64,000 nucleotides of DNA, taken from Alopecurus myosuroides. Its lineage: Eukaryota > Streptophyta > Magnoliopsida > Poales > Poaceae. The notes below the pieces were generated by a model. It worked only from the letters and a program-made list of their open reading frames with translations, was not told the origin of the DNA and ran no database searches. The position numbers and the translations under genes are program-made. Below, piece after piece: positions 12,073 through 24,621 of the stretch (position 1 is its first letter; every line of letters starts with the position of its first letter). The stretch covers positions 135,202,682 to 135,266,681 of the forward strand of contig CM054062.1 of the NCBI GenBank assembly GCA_028641055.1, read 5' to 3'.

Positions 12073-12440
12073 TTCTCGGGATCAACCATGAAGCGCATGC
12101 TATTCCCTGCAAAACAATAAACATTCAAATATATAATATACCGGGTTAGAGCGCTTTGATCATAGCTAGGCCTACTCTTTGGGCGGTCCATATAATAACC
12201 CGGTTTTTCCCGAGTCAGGGTATCATTTCCCGGGTCAACACTCCGAAGAAACGTGGCAAGACCCGGCTTTCGTATCGCTATCAGTTAATCCGAATAATAC
12301 GCCCAAATCCATCTCAATCTTTATCCGGATATCTTGCAACGAATACCTTGATACCTATCCCCAAATATCTGAGCCGGATCATTTTCTTCCGAAAATTTCT
12401 CACTTTTACCGCCCAAACCCTAGATCCTTTCCCCCGCACC

Positions 12441-12448
12441 TATAAATA
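12441..12448 (+). promoter_or_regulatory. TATA box of the Tat-B antisense gene
   Basis: TATAAATA on the plus strand, followed by a CT-rich then GC-rich leader. A likely leader intron starts with GTAAGTTTCT near 12769 and ends at TTTTAG near 13045, 14 bp before the start codon. Confidence 0.65.
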
Positions 12449-13058
12449 GGCCCCAGGGGTCAACCCTAACCTCAACGGCCATTTCCTCTTCTCTTCTTCC
12501 TCTTCACTCCACCTCCGCGCCCACGAGCCCTAAACCGAGCCCGCGCCCACCAGAGCTGCGCCATCGCCCACAAGGTCGCCGTCGGTCGCCGCCGTCAACG
12601 CCTGCAAGGTCGCCGCCTGTCGCCTCCGTCAACGCCCGCAAGCACGCCTCCGTCCGCGCCACCGGATCTTGCGGAACGGGCCGCCACCATCAGCGAATCA
12701 CCGCCGCCGCGCTCGCCGCCGTCCCGGATCTCCGTCGCTACGCATCTCCACCAAGGATCCATCCGGTAAGTTTCTCTACCCACTAGATCTAGATTTCTTC
12801 TCGTCTTAATCTCGCGCTAGTATTTTGGGTTGAATCTCACTCCGTAGTCTTCCGTTATTTCTCCATTAGCTAGGCACACTCTTGCAATTTCCAATCTCGT
12901 ATTTTCCACCATGTGTTCTTAGCTAGATCCATTTTCCAGGTCTCGCAAGCACTTAGGTGTTTTACTTTTCCCTCTTCCGGCTATATCGGATAGCTACGTT
13001 CTTCAAGTTTCTCGATATTTACTCATTCGCATTTTACCTCCTTTTAGATCTACATTCC

Positions 13059-16000
13059 ATGGCTCCTAAGGCTAGTGCCAAGTTGAAGGGCAAAAACCCG
13101 GCTGGGAAGCAAAAGCCGGGTCAGTCGATTTCCGCCAATTGGGCGAAGTCGACTGTCACCAAGGCCAAGCTTGGCGAGCTGGCCGAGTCGGGTGTCCTGC
13201 CCGCTGAGCCGGCCATCCAATGGAGGACGCCGGGTGAGGAGACCTGGCCTACGCCAGGCCTGGGTGAAGTAGTCGTCTTCGTCGAGCACGTGATCCGGGG
13301 TTTCCGCCCCCGGGTCACCCTTTCTTCCGGGATCTCCTAGATCATTACAAGCTCCGGGTATTCGATATCGGCCCAAACTCCATGCTAAATATCTGTCACT
13401 TCATAGTCCTCTGTGAGGCTTATTTATGCATTCCTCCAAACATGGCTCTATGCTTAGAACTATTCCAATGCAAACCCTGCCGGGAGAACACGGACGGGGC
13501 CCTCCTGGTTTGTGGGGGGGGTCTCGATTCAGAGACGTAAAAACTCTCTGATGCCGACTCTCAACCTTAACTCTCATGTGAAGCACTGGCAGAAAACATT
13601 TTTCTATTGCCGAGACACATCTTTACCCGGCGAAAAGCGTTTGCCGGGTTTCTCTGACGATATCCTTTCTCTATCTGAAAAATATAAACTCTTTCGCACC
13701 CGAGGCCGATAGGCAATCTATCCAGCCTCTTATCACAAGATTGTTGTGCTTTCGGCCCAAAGTCTCATTGGGCTTAACCTGATAAAAACCTGGGTCAGCT
13801 GCCGGATCCAGCCAAACAGCATCCGGCCTAAGCTCATGTGTGACTACTCCGGGCACGTCACCGACTCTCTCCGATACTCGGAGAAGACCTATCCAGCCGC
13901 GGACTTAAATAAAACCATGAAGAACTTCTTGGAGGAAAAGCTTGACGTCATCAAGAACATATCCGGGCTTAGCCCCTTTACTCGCTCTAACCCGGCTCCT
14001 CCAGTAAGAACCGACTAACACCCCTTTATCCGACTGATATTTCTTATGCACACATACTAACTTTTGAGTCTGTGCTTCTTATCCAGGAAACTGACAAATT
14101 CTGGAAGATAGTCACCCCTCCCCTTTCCGAAAACTCGGAGGAAGACGAGGAGCCGGCTGACAGCGATGAAGGTAAATCCGGGTCTTCTTTTTATCCTTAC
14201 TTTGTTACTTGTTAGACCAAAATTTTCCCTCTTCCGACAATGATTTTTGTTCACCAGAGCTAGAGGACGAGGACGACACTCGGTCGGAAGAAAGCGAGGC
14301 TGAGCCGGAGGCTAAGGTTGGAGCCAAAAGGAAGACCAGGAGAGTTGTTTTCAAGGTGCCCTATTCTTCCATAACCTCCAAGCCATACTCCTACGCCAAT
14401 ATGTGCAAACTTAACAAGCATCTAACCAGTTCATCATCTCTGAAGGAATCGACTGTGGCCAAACGACGGGCAACCCGGATCTCTCCGGGTGACGATCCGC
14501 TTCACCCGGGTATCCCTATGTCACCCGCTCGCCGAGCCGGTACTCCCCCAATTTATTAATCCCATATACCTCGAAAATTTCCATCTCCAAATCATCCCTT
14601 AGCCGGACAACTCCGGGTCTCACTTTCTGATTCTTTATCAGCATCTTCCAGGTACAGCAACGATCTCCCAGCCGATTTTGTCATGAATACCGGGTAACTC
14701 GCTACCCTTATTAACCAACATACCTTGATTTTCCTTGTCTTCCGCCTATTACTTACTAACTTTTTCCTTTTCTTTCTCAGAGCCAAGGTCACACTTAGTG
14801 ACCCGAAGGATATGCACATCGATAACCCGGCTATGGAAAAGTTGGAAGACCCTGTCGACCAAGAAGCCGAGTTTCCCCTACCAACGCATCAGTCGACTGA
14901 CGCTGATGTCGAGTTTCTGGGAACACAGAGTGGTGCCCCTGCTCCCAACACCCAGGCAACCAGAGTCGACTCGCTGAAGCAGGAAAGGACCCCGCCACCG
15001 GGTAACCAGAACCCCAGATCGTCCAGGCCAAATCTGAGTGGCCTTGACTTTGAAGGGATGCTAGATAAACTTTTTTCTCTAAACACCAACGAAAGAGATA
15101 TTCTCGAATCCCTAGCAGCTGAGCATCAGGTAACTCTACCGATATTACTTGCGTACTCGCCTAGTCCCCAAGTTCCGGGTGAACTATACATAGTTTACTC
15201 GGTACTTCCATAGCTATATAACCTTCCATACTCGGTTTTTATGCTGCAACCGACTAATATCTCCTTGTCTATTTTTCAGGCTTATGTGACCCGGCCGGAG
15301 GAGGTGTTGGCGAAAACCAACGAACTCCTCCGAGTTGAGACCAAACTTCGAGAGGAGCTGGAGGTCGAGGTGAAGGACCTTTCCAAGGATTGCAAGAAAT
15401 ATAAGAAAAAGCTCCACCATGTTGAGAATTTGCTGAAGAAATTATCGACCTCTGTTGCCGATACATACAACTCCATAATTGGTAAAGAAACTTAACTTCC
15501 TGACTAAGACTCGGTTTTCTCATTTGATAGGATCTATGACCCGGACCTTACCACTTTACTTTTCTCTTTATTCTGTAGGTCCGGGTGACAAAGTTGATGA
15601 TGAAGATGATATAGAGAAACTGAAGACCTTGAAGGCCGTTATCCGGCAATTTTCTGCGGGGACCAAGTGGACCCTTGAAGCCATAAGGTGGCCTGGTGGT
15701 TATGGCGGTGTATCCCAGATGCTCGATGCGTGCTCAATGGTCCCTGCTTGGATCGACCACTGGAAGCGCTCGGCGTGCCGGGTTGGGGTGACCCGTGGCC
15801 TTGCGTTGGCCAAAGCCTACTTTCCCAAGCTTGAGCCGGCAACGCTGGTGAATGGGTTCCCCGAATTCAACACTGACGGCTCTCGATTCCCGGCAAAGGA
15901 CTTCAAGCCTATCCATACTCAGATACGTCACTCGGCAAGCTTGATAGCCGATAAACTTGACGTGACCAAGCTGACCCCTCCGTACAACGCTGAAGATAAG

Positions 16001-16240
16001 CCGATACCTTCTGATTTTCCGGTTCCCTTTGATATGCTAGCCCGGTGGAAGGAGGAAGATGCAAAGAGGAAGGCCGAGGCCGGCTCTATGCCAGCGTCAT
16101 CCACTCCAGTCATCCCTCCTCCAGCTCGCGCTGATACCGTGGTTGGTCCGGATACGGAGGCAGGGAAGGATACAGAAGAAAATACTGAAGACCCGGCCAC
16201 CAAGACTGCTGCTGAAGACTCGGCTATGGATGCCGAGTGA
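13059..16240 (+). pseudogene. Tat-B antisense gene, decayed multi-exon
   Basis: Plus-strand gene inside a minus-strand element, homologous in layout to the Tat-D antisense gene (52123-57005). The N-terminal exon from ATG 13059 has a GEEVVVF-like block (here LGEVVVFVEH) and FRPR. It then slips into another frame near 13315 and back near an eight-G run at 13512-13519, and has a stop near 13710. Supported exons by GT-AG borders are 13059-14003, 14087-14171, 14258 onward, 14781-15129, 15280-15481 and 15579-16240. Later exons encode an acidic stretch, a charged likely coiled coil (15280-15481) and a conserved C-terminal domain. The N-terminal region resembles the family called putative gypsy-type transposon (Pfam PF04195, from memory). 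Function unknown. Confidence 0.75.
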
Positions 16241-17469
16241 AGTTTTATGGTTTTTCGCTCACAAACACTTATTCGGCCAATAGGCATGTTTGTAATATGC
16301 CTGATACAATTATTTGTTTAATAGTGCGCCTGTGCACTTTTGATACTATTTCCTCGGTTTGTAACACGCTTAAACTTTAGTGGCTTTGGTGGCCCTTCTG
16401 GCCATCCACCTTGATATGCTTTCTCCAGTCTTAAGCTTTTTGCCGTTTTTCTGATCTTTCCTTTTTTCCCACATCTATGAGACTCGGTTTCCGGGTCTTA
16501 GGATTTGTGACTGATTGAACTTTTGCTTCTCAAGTCCCCAAGTCCCCAAGACTCGGATTTTTGGTATTCAAGCTTGATAGCTAAACAGTTTGTTGCTTTT
16601 CTCAGATTCCCAAGTCCCCAAGTCCCCAAGACTCAGTTTTTGGGGTTTCAAGCTCGATAGCTAAACAGTTTGTTGCTTTTCTCAAATTCCCAAGTCCCCA
16701 AGACCCAAATTTCCGAGTCTAGGGATTTGTAGTTTTCAAGAAAAAGCTGCCTGTTTTTGCAAGGGCCCAAAATATATAGCTACCCATATAAATTTTGAAG
16801 CTATGCTTAATATATTGTGAGTTTCCGGCTGTATCCTTTTACTCCGCATGACTTGTTGTTTGGATGACCCTTTTGATCCTCTTTGTTGTAAGCTGGCTTT
16901 CGCGTGGATATTCAGTGCTGCTATAACTGTATAAAAACAGGGTCAGGCAAGTCCCACTGGGCATCATGACTGATTGTGATTATACGTTAACAAGACACGC
17001 CACATTATTGCGAGTCACATCAAGCTTAAACAAGAGAAATCAAGAAAGTTTGGCTCTATTGTCCAGTTATAAGATTGTAGCCGTACTTATTGCAAGTAAT
17101 CGGTCCTCATAACTTAATGGCATCGTTGCCGGGTCTTGAGATTATAGCTGTGCTATTCAAGCAATCAGCCCCCAAGACCTATATATGCAATCTATGAAAA
17201 ATTTAAACCTAGTGCGTTATAACTAAACAATAAATACTTACCTGATATGGAATAAAGTAAAGCAGAAAAATTTAAAACAAACAAATAGAAAATAAAAAGA
17301 AACAATATCATAGTTTAACCATCTCTTTATTGATATGAGAAAAGTTAGGTCAGCAAGCCACCTCATTAAAAACCCTCCAGTCCCCTTAGGTACCCTGGAT
17401 AGGAGAAGAGTGCGTCTGAAACCTGCTGCCTGTTACATCGTGCAATTCAACTTTTAAACCTAGCCTATG
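16241..17469. other. Tat-B spacer between antisense gene and pol
   Basis: No coding region. The two genes converge on this 1.2-kb stretch, so it should hold both 3' ends. It contains repeated AAGTCCCCAAG tracts (complement CTTGGGGACTT) at 16530-16705 and similar CCCCAAGACC near 17165, plus an AT-rich part at 17200-17330. Confidence 0.7.
16525..16710. repeat. 80-bp tandem repeat with polypurine-like tracts
   Basis: About 2.3 units with an 80-bp period. CAAGTCCCCA starts at 16531, 16611 and 16691, and CTAAACAGTT at 16581 and 16661. Units differ by a few substitutions. Confidence 0.85.
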
Positions 17470-19305
17470 CTAAGTGTAGTAGGGACGTAGCTGAGCCACG
17501 TTCCATGGTCTTTCCCGCTCTTGCATAGATGAGGTGGTATGGGTGGTGTCATTGACAGTATCCGACTCTTCCCTTGCATCTATTAAGTAGTACGATCCAT
17601 TGTGCAAATTCTGGGTTATGACGAACGGGCCTTCCCATGGTGGAGATAACTTGTGCTTTCTTTCCTTTGACTGTACTAGGCGTAATACCAGGTCTCCTTC
17701 CTGGAAGACCCGGGTTTTGACTCGCCGACTGTGGTATCGCCTCAAATCCTGTTGATATATAGCTGATCTCTCCAAAGCTTGCTCCCTGTGCTCTTCTAAC
17801 ATGTCCACGGCATCCTGCCGGGTCTTCTTGTTCTCCACCTCAACATAAGCTGCCACTCGGGGCGAGTCGTGAATAATGTCACTCGGAAGGACTGCCTCTG
17901 CACCATAAACCATAAAAAACGGAGTCATCTAGGTAGATCTGTTAGGTGTAGTGTTAATTCCCCAAACCACTGATGGTAACTCCTCAACCCACGCTCCAGC
18001 AACTCTGAGGCACGGGACTCGTAGCCGTGGTTTCAACCCACAAAGCAACTCCTGGTTTTCCCTCTCCACCTGTCCATTAGCTTGTGGATGGGCTACTGAG
18101 GCTACATCAAGGCGGATGCCATTGTTCCCACAAAACTTCTCCATCTCGCCTAAGGACATGTTGGTTCCGTTATGTGTTATTATGCTACGAGGGTATCCAA
18201 ACCGATAGATGATCCTTTTCAGGAACTTGACTGTTGTGACTGCTTCACAATTGGTGACTGGCATAACTCCAACCCACTTAGTAAACTTATCAATAGCCAC
18301 CAAAAGATGAGTCTTTTTGCAAGGCGACATGTGAAAGGGGCCCACCATATCCATACCCCAAACTGCAAACGGCCAGGTCAGCGGGATTGTTCGCAACTCC
18401 ATAGCCGGCACATGGGTTTGGCGAGCATACATTTGACATCCATCACACCTTGCCACCAGGCACTCCGCATCCGCCGAAGCCGTGAGCCAGAAGAAACCGT
18501 GTCGATATGCTTTAGCCACAAGGGATCTTATGGAGGCATGATGCCCACAATCACCTTCATGGATCTCCCTCAAAATCTGTCGGCCCTCCTCTGGTGTTAC
18601 ACAGCGCAAAAAGACTCCTGCAGCACTTCTCTTATACAACTCGCCATTGATGATAGAATAACCCTTTGCTCGTCTCAGGATTTGCCTGGCTAAAACTTCT
18701 TGTGGTGGTAACTCGCCCCGTGACAGGTAGGCCAGAAACGGCTCGGTCCACTCGGGAATAGCACGTACAGCAGCCACAAGCTCCAAATCCGGGTCTTGAT
18801 TAGCCACCTCTTCCTCAGATTCGGTTTTGACAGAGGGCCGCCATAACTCGTCCAGAAAGACATTAGGCGGAACCGTCTCGCGGCGCGAACCGAGTCTTGC
18901 GAGCGCATCTGCTGCCTCGTTCTTTCGCCTGTAAATGTGTTCTACCTCATACCCGGAAAAAGACCCGGCCACCCTGTCTACCTCTCTGCGATACGCTGCC
19001 ATTGTTGCATCCTTTCTATCCCAGGTTCCAGAGACCTGCTGTACCACAAGATCCGAGTCTCCATAGCACCTTATTCGCCTGATATTCATCTCCTTTGCTT
19101 CTCGCAATCCGTGTAATAGGGCCTCATACTCGGCCACATTGTTGGAGCAATCAAAGTGAATTTGCAACACATAACTCAACTTATCTCCTTTTGGTGATGT
19201 AAGTACCACCCCAGCTCCTGATCCCTCGTATTGCTTAGAACCATCAAAGTGATCACCCAAGACTCGGAACTTGGCATCATTATGGGCATGCTTGTGTGAG
19301 TCCAA
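17470..19305 (-). pseudogene. Tat-B second RNase H and integrase
   Basis: Minus-strand frame of 458 codons followed by 152 more after a TAG near 17929-17931. First comes an RNase H fold: FDGSKQYEG (first catalytic Asp), NNVAEYEA, GDSDLVVQQ and NEAADALA, the D-E-D-D set. Then a linker, the integrase HHCC zinc site (GDCGHH, then CDGC), the core with MDMVGPF, and ANGQVEREN with the catalytic Glu. The second catalytic Asp is replaced by His (SIITHNGTNM), which should abolish integrase activity. The C-terminal part (YGAEAVLP, then WEGPFVI) follows the stop. This RNase H is additional to the one beside RT upstream, as known for Tat elements. Confidence 0.9.
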
Positions 19306-21008
19306 TCATTGATAAAATCAGCTAAAGCCTGGGACTTGATTGCAGACCGAGGCTCGTAGTTGATGTGATAATCTCCCATCTCGATGGCCCACTTGGCTAT
19401 TCTGCCTGTCGCATCTGAATTTCTAATAATATCCGCCATGGGTATAGATCTAACCACCATTATGGGGTGTTCCTGAAAGTATGGCTTCAATTTCCGGCTG
19501 GCCATGAAGACCCCAAAAACTAGCTTTTGCCAATGCGGGTAACGCTGCTTTCCTTCCGATAAGACCTCACTCACGTAGTAAACCGGACTTTGTACCAGAT
19601 GATCCTTTCCCTCCTCCTTGCGCTCAACCACAACCACTGCGCTAACCGCCCGAGGCCCGACCGCGATGTATAATAACATGGGCTCTTTGGGACCCGGCGC
19701 TGCCAGAATCGGTGCCTCGGATAACTGCTTTTTTAGAGCTTCAAATACCTCGTCCGCCTCTTGGCCCCATACGAATTTGTCGGTTTTCCTCAAGAGTCGG
19801 TATAGAGGTATTGCTTTTCTCCAAGCCTAGATATGAACCGGCTTAATGCTGCCACACATCCCGTGAGCTTCTGAACGTGTTTCAGGCCTTCCGGCTTTTT
19901 CAGGTTCTGGATGGCCTTGATTTTTCCGGGTTTGCCTCAATTCCTCTCTCAGAAACAATAAAGCCGAGTAACTTTCCCGCAAGCACTCCGAACACGCACT
20001 TAGTTAGGTTAAGCTTCATCTGGTATCTCCTCAGGTTCTTGAAGGTTTCCTTTAGGTCATCTATGAAGTTTCAGCTTTCCTTGTTTTAATCACCACATCA
20101 TCCACATAGGCATGGACGTTGCGTCCAATTTGATCCTCAAAACACTTCTGGATGCACCGCGGATACGTTGCGCCGGCGTTTTTCAGCCCAAAGGTCATGG
20201 TCTTATAACAAAAAGCACCAAAGGGGGTTATGAACGAAGTTTTCTCCCAATCCTCCTTTTTGAGCTTTATCTGGTGATACCTGGAATAAGCATCCAGTAA
20301 ACATAATAAGTCACAACCTGCCACTTCATCAATGATCTGGTCTATTCTCGGAAGGGCAAATGGATCCTTTGGGAAATGCCTGTTGAGGCTCGTATAGTCT
20401 ATGCACATTCTCCACTCATTGTTCTTTTTCAGCACTAGAACCGGATTTGCCAACCATTCCGGGTGAAAAACCTCCATGATAAAGCCGGCTGCAAGTAGCC
20501 GAGATATCTCCGCTCCTATAGCCTTTCTCCTTTCCTCATTCATTTTTCTCAGACCCTGTTTCACAGGCCGGGACCTGGGATCAACATGCAAACTATGCTC
20601 AGCTAACTCGGTCGGGATACCCGGCATATCGCTGGGCGTCCAAGCGAAAATGTCCTGATTCTCACGAATAAACTCGATAAGTGCTTCTTCCTCCTTGTTG
20701 TTTAAGTTGGAACCTATGACAAATTGTTTGGAGGGATCACCCTCGACAAAAGCCACCATCTTGGTATCCTGGGCCGCTTTAAACTTTGCTCTCTCGTCCT
20801 CCGTATTCGGCCTTTTCAAAGCAGTTCTATCTTCCGGGTCTACTTGAGACCGGTAATATTTTAGCTCTTCCTTTCTGCAAGCCTGTTCTGCCATTGCCGC
20901 ATCTCCTTCATCACATTCTGCTGCCACAGCCCGGTTCCCATGTATAGTGATGGTCTGCTTAGGACCCGGAATCTTTAGCTGCAAATACACGTAACACGGC
21001 CTGGCCAT
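19176..21008 (-). pseudogene. Tat-B reverse transcriptase and first RNase H
   Basis: RT copies the genomic RNA into cDNA and RNase H removes the template. From 21008 leftwards: linker, ELAEHSLHVDPRSRPVKQ, ANPVLVLKKNNEWRMCIDY, LLDAYSRYHQI with the first catalytic Asp, FGLKNAGATYPRCIQ and YVDDVVIKT with the catalytic Asp pair. The frame breaks near 20061. The thumb and connection region around 19800-20060 is off-frame, and an RNase H-like block (KEPMLLYIAVGPRAVSAVVVV, then GRIAKWAIEM) runs 19793-19300. The end overlaps the next frame at 19176-19305, indicating a frameshift. Confidence 0.9.
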
Positions 21009-21044
21009 GAACTTAGCGTAAGCCGGCCTTCCGAACAGCGCGTG

Positions 21045-21740
21045 TTAAGGGCTGCGCAATTTCACTACCTCGAACGTGAGCCACTCTACTCGGAAGTTAT
21101 CCTTGGATTCTCCGAAAGTGACTTCAAGTGTTATCTTCCCTTCAGGGCACGCCGAGTGACCCGGCACAATCCCGTGGAAAACTATAGAACTTTTCTGCAG
21201 CTGAGACTCCTTGAGCCCCATGCGTAGGAAGGTTTTCCAATATAGAATATTGATGCTACTTCCACCATCCATCAAAACCTTTTTCAGCTCATAACCATTG
21301 ACCTATGGTGCAACCAGCAAAGCTAACACACCCGGATGTTCTATTGTTTCCGGGTGATCCCTTCTGCTCCATGTTACCTCTTGATCTGACCATCTCAAGT
21401 ATCTCGGAACACCTGAAGAAACCGAGTTTACGGCCCTTTTAAGTATCTTTCTATCTTTGTTAGAAGTCCCGGTAGTGTGAACGTGGTACTGTTCTAACTG
21501 TTTTGGGTTGGCTTGGAAACCGCCAGCACCTCCTTGATTATTACCCGGATTGCCCCCTCCTGCGTTGCCAGCGGGGGGTGGCCCGTTGCCCGGGTTTCCA
21601 CCCGGACCCGGCCCTCCTCCCTGGCCTGCACCTCGCAGGGCCTTATGTATTTCCTCGTTCTTCCATCTCTGTAAGTCCACGCACTGCTCCAATGAATGGT
21701 TAGCCGGCCTGCCATTCCTGCTATGACGCAGACAGGGCAT
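21045..21740 (-). pseudogene. Tat-B gag C-terminus and protease
   Basis: From 21740 leftwards: a Cys-His motif C-x2-H-x8-H-x4-C (within CLRHSRNGRPANHSLEQC), a Gly/Pro/Asn-rich spacer, then SDQEVTWSRRDHP. The next frame begins at 21275 with the aspartic protease signature DGGSSINIL and VFHGIVPG. A TAA at 21045-21047 separates it from the FGRPAYAKFMA block that normally continues into pol. The protease would cleave the polyprotein. Frame breaks lie near 21300 and 21740. Confidence 0.8.
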
Positions 21741-24128
21741 CCTGAAGGCCTCTATATGGTTAGCCGGCCTTGGTGGTCCTTGGTAATTTCCTTCATTGAA
21801 GTTTGCTCCGTTAAAATTTCCCTCTGCCCTGGGTCTCGCAAACCCGGCCTCTGTATTAGCAACAAACTCGGAATTTCCTTCGTATGGGCGCTTGTGCTAG
21901 TTATTTCCATTACTTCCTCCATTATTACCCGGTACAGCCCCATTGCCGGCTCTTCCATAATTGTTTGCGTTGGCTTTCGCTTTTTTGTCATCAATATCCT
22001 CCTCTGTTGTGTCTGTGGCAGCGTGCTTGTTGCAAGCGTCCATCAATTCTCCCATTGTAACCTTCGAGGCGTGCCGACTAGATTTCATGCGTGTCAGCTT
22101 TTGCACAAAGGGTAAGTATTTGCACGTTTTCGCCATAGCTTGCAATGCATCTTTTGGCTGGATATCAGTGGAAGAGTGGAGAATTTCCATAACTCGGCGC
22201 ACCCAGCTGCTCGCCGACTCTCCCTTCTTCTGGACACATCGCTCTAAATCGTCAATCGTGAATAACTTTCGGCACGTCCCATGAAAGTGTCTGATGAAGG
22301 CAGTTTTCAGTTCACTCCATGAATTGATGGATCTTTCAGGCAGGTTATTGAACCACAACTTTGCTGCTCCTTCGGACATCATAAGGTACATAAACTTGGC
22401 TTGGAGATTCTCGGATGCGTTGCGAATCGACATAGCCATCTCGTAACTGCTCAACCAGCTCATAATTAACCACTTTACCCGGTTCCTTGAATTTATCCGG
22501 GTAAGGCTCAGCCCTGATGGCATCCGATAAACACTTAGGCCCAGCGAGGTTTGTCGGTACTGGCCTCACTCGGGAAACGTGCGATCCTGCAGCGGGCGCG
22601 GCGGGGGGTGCAACCGCTACCGGCCCTCTTACCGCAGACCTGGCTGCTGCACGCCTGGCTCGAGAACTTTCCATGATGGCTTGTGCCGCTGATGCTGCAG
22701 GCGTTGCCGGTCTATGGGGAGAGGCGGCATTTGCTGCTGCTCTGCCCTCCGCCGTGCCGAATTTGACTGAATATAACCGGAATTCCCATTTTGCCGACTA
22801 ACATATGGTGTTCCATGCATGCCACTCCTATTATCCGGGTAATTGGCCTGTTGAGCTACTGCTGTGCGTAACAGGTCTATCGCCCGCCGGGTCTCCACTG
22901 CATGGGGTGACTCTCCTACGGGGATGCGATCAAGTGCCAATATTGCTGCATATACGTTATCCATGGGATTATTGAAGTGACCTGGTGGAGTGTGAAATCG
23001 CGGTGGTGGTGGTGGTGCGGCATTGCTAACAACGATCCCAGTTTGCAACGTGGGTAATCCGGTTTGCACGTTTGCCGGCTGTCCTCCCAGGGTTGCAGCT
23101 TGATATCCGGTTTCTTGATTCACAACCGGGATTGGTTGATCCTGAGGGGTAACGAACAATGTAGTTGACTGTAAATTCCCACCGGTTGCCGGTATTCTTG
23201 TCTGGTGCCTCTGATTGTAAATCCTGGTCGACTGAGTTTGAAGACGATTCTCCAGTTCTTCCAACTCGCGCTGGCGCGCGGCCATCCCTTGTTTCTTGGC
23301 TTCGATATCTCTCCTCTGTTGATCCAATGCACGGCGAGCCACGTCCAGATCTCGGGCACGTGCCGCCGCGTTTTCTGGGGTTATCACCGTCGCTAACACT
23401 GTGGGATCTAAGATTAGGTTATTGTTGAACAGAGCCGGATTTCGCGGAACCGCGGCTCCCGCACCCGGTGTTCTATTTGCTGTGAATCCAAACATATTCC
23501 TTTGCCATTCGCTTTCTCCGGTATGACTGGTAACAGAGGCCGACTCTCCATCGACCCGGGCTATAACCGGGTTTCCGTCAACCGGTGCCTGCTGTTGGGT
23601 CAGCGCTCGCGCCGCTCCGACCGCGGCCGTCGACACATCCCCTTGATTAAGATTGATTGCAGGGGCTGTGTAGACCGCGACCCGGCGCGCGATGCCTGGT
23701 GAAGATTCGTATTCCTCTTCGTCACAGCTATCTTCCTCATACCGGTATTCAAGCAGGTGCATTATAGACTCGGTGTCATCTTCTCTTGTAACCCGGCCAC
23801 GCGGGGTCCATACCGGCTCCTCCGGCTGTTCCCTCTTCGTGGTGGGCTCTTCTTGCGGATCGGCTGTCCCAACCGATTCTTCTCCATCTGACTGAACGCA
23901 GGTCGCTTCTCCTGACACAAAATCATAGTCAATATCATCAGGAACAGAGCCGGATGTGCGTACCATACCGACGAAGACGTTGACCCGGCCAATCGTGACG
24001 ATAGATCCGGTTTCCAGCTGATCCGACCCTGGTCCCCAACCACAGTCGTCCACCATCTTTTCTCCTTCAGGGTTGGTGATGATCTCGCCGATGACGAGGT
24101 TCTTCATGCTTTCCCGAGCTTCTCCCAT
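21741..24128 (-). pseudogene. Tat-B gag, frameshifted
   Basis: ATG at 24128-24126 lies 22 nt after the primer site, so this start is chosen over upstream ones inside the LTR. About 500 codons in the first frame (to 22629) include an acidic N-terminus, a likely coiled coil with ARARDLDVARRALDQQRRD (near 23330) and a Pro-rich stretch. Two further frames (22674-22345 and 22523-21897) carry the capsid-like core with AAKLWFNNLPERSINSW and GESASSWVRRVMEI, the retrotransposon gag pattern. At least two frameshifts are therefore needed to span it. Gag would package the RNA in the cytoplasm. Confidence 0.85.
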
Positions 24129-24150
24129 GATGTAAACACCCTTGGACGTA

Positions 24151-24170
24151 GGCCCCACGGTGGGCGCCAA
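24151..24170 (-). other. Primer binding site of Tat-B
   Basis: Minus strand reads TTGGCGCCCACCGTGGGGCC one base after the LTR end CCCACGACA. This is the TGGCGCC-type primer site usual in Tat elements. I do not assign the tRNA. Confidence 0.75.
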
Positions 24171-24171
24171 C

Positions 24172-24621
24172 TGTCGTGGGATAATCACGGCAGACGTTAC
24201 CTGGGGTAACTTACTTTGGGGCAAATCGACTCTGGTGTTTGGGAGAGGGTTTAGCTCAGGGGAAATCATGTTATTAGGTGATCTGGTAGCTCGCACTGCA
24301 ATGTCGCCGAGTCTCCGATCTAGGGTTACAATTATCAGCTCTCGTGTTACAAGAATCCTCGAATATCAGGTAAGAACTCTCTCTTGTCTCTCTGCCCTCG
24401 GAGCCGGTTTATATATTACCCGGCTCTCTGGCTTCCAATACAAGACACACCCGGAATCCTACCCGGAAACCGCACACAACCCTAAGTTTCCTAATCGTGA
24501 TCCTCAAGGTACGGGTTACAAGACCTACGCTCCCCCTTGGGCCTTCTAGAAACTCCTCCACCTTGGGCCGGGTCTTTGCGATTCCCTTCGGGCCGAGTTT
24601 CACCTGGGCATGAGCCTACCA
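24172..24621 (-). mobile_element. 5' LTR of Tat-B
   Basis: Matches 11580-12030 closely, for example CTGGTGTTTGGGAGAGGG and the GTTACAAGACCTACG block near 24516. The outer end stops at CCTACCA, where the other LTR continues, so roughly 20-30 bp appear lost together with the target duplication. Confidence 0.85.

Larger units (their letters stand above)
11580..24621 (-). mobile_element. Tat-B, full-length Tat-type Ty3/gypsy element
   Basis: About 13.0 kb on the minus strand. It has two homologous LTRs (11580 and 24172 outward), primer site, gag, protease, RT, RNase H, a second RNase H, integrase, a spacer with polypurine-like repeats, and a gene in antisense (plus-strand) orientation before the 3' LTR. 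The antisense gene and dual RNase H are hallmarks of the Tat lineage. The flanks (AATCT left, TAAAA right) do not match, and the right LTR stops where the left continues GGGTTACCA, so the outer end of the right LTR is probably deleted. Many stops and frameshifts make it non-functional. Confidence 0.88.
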
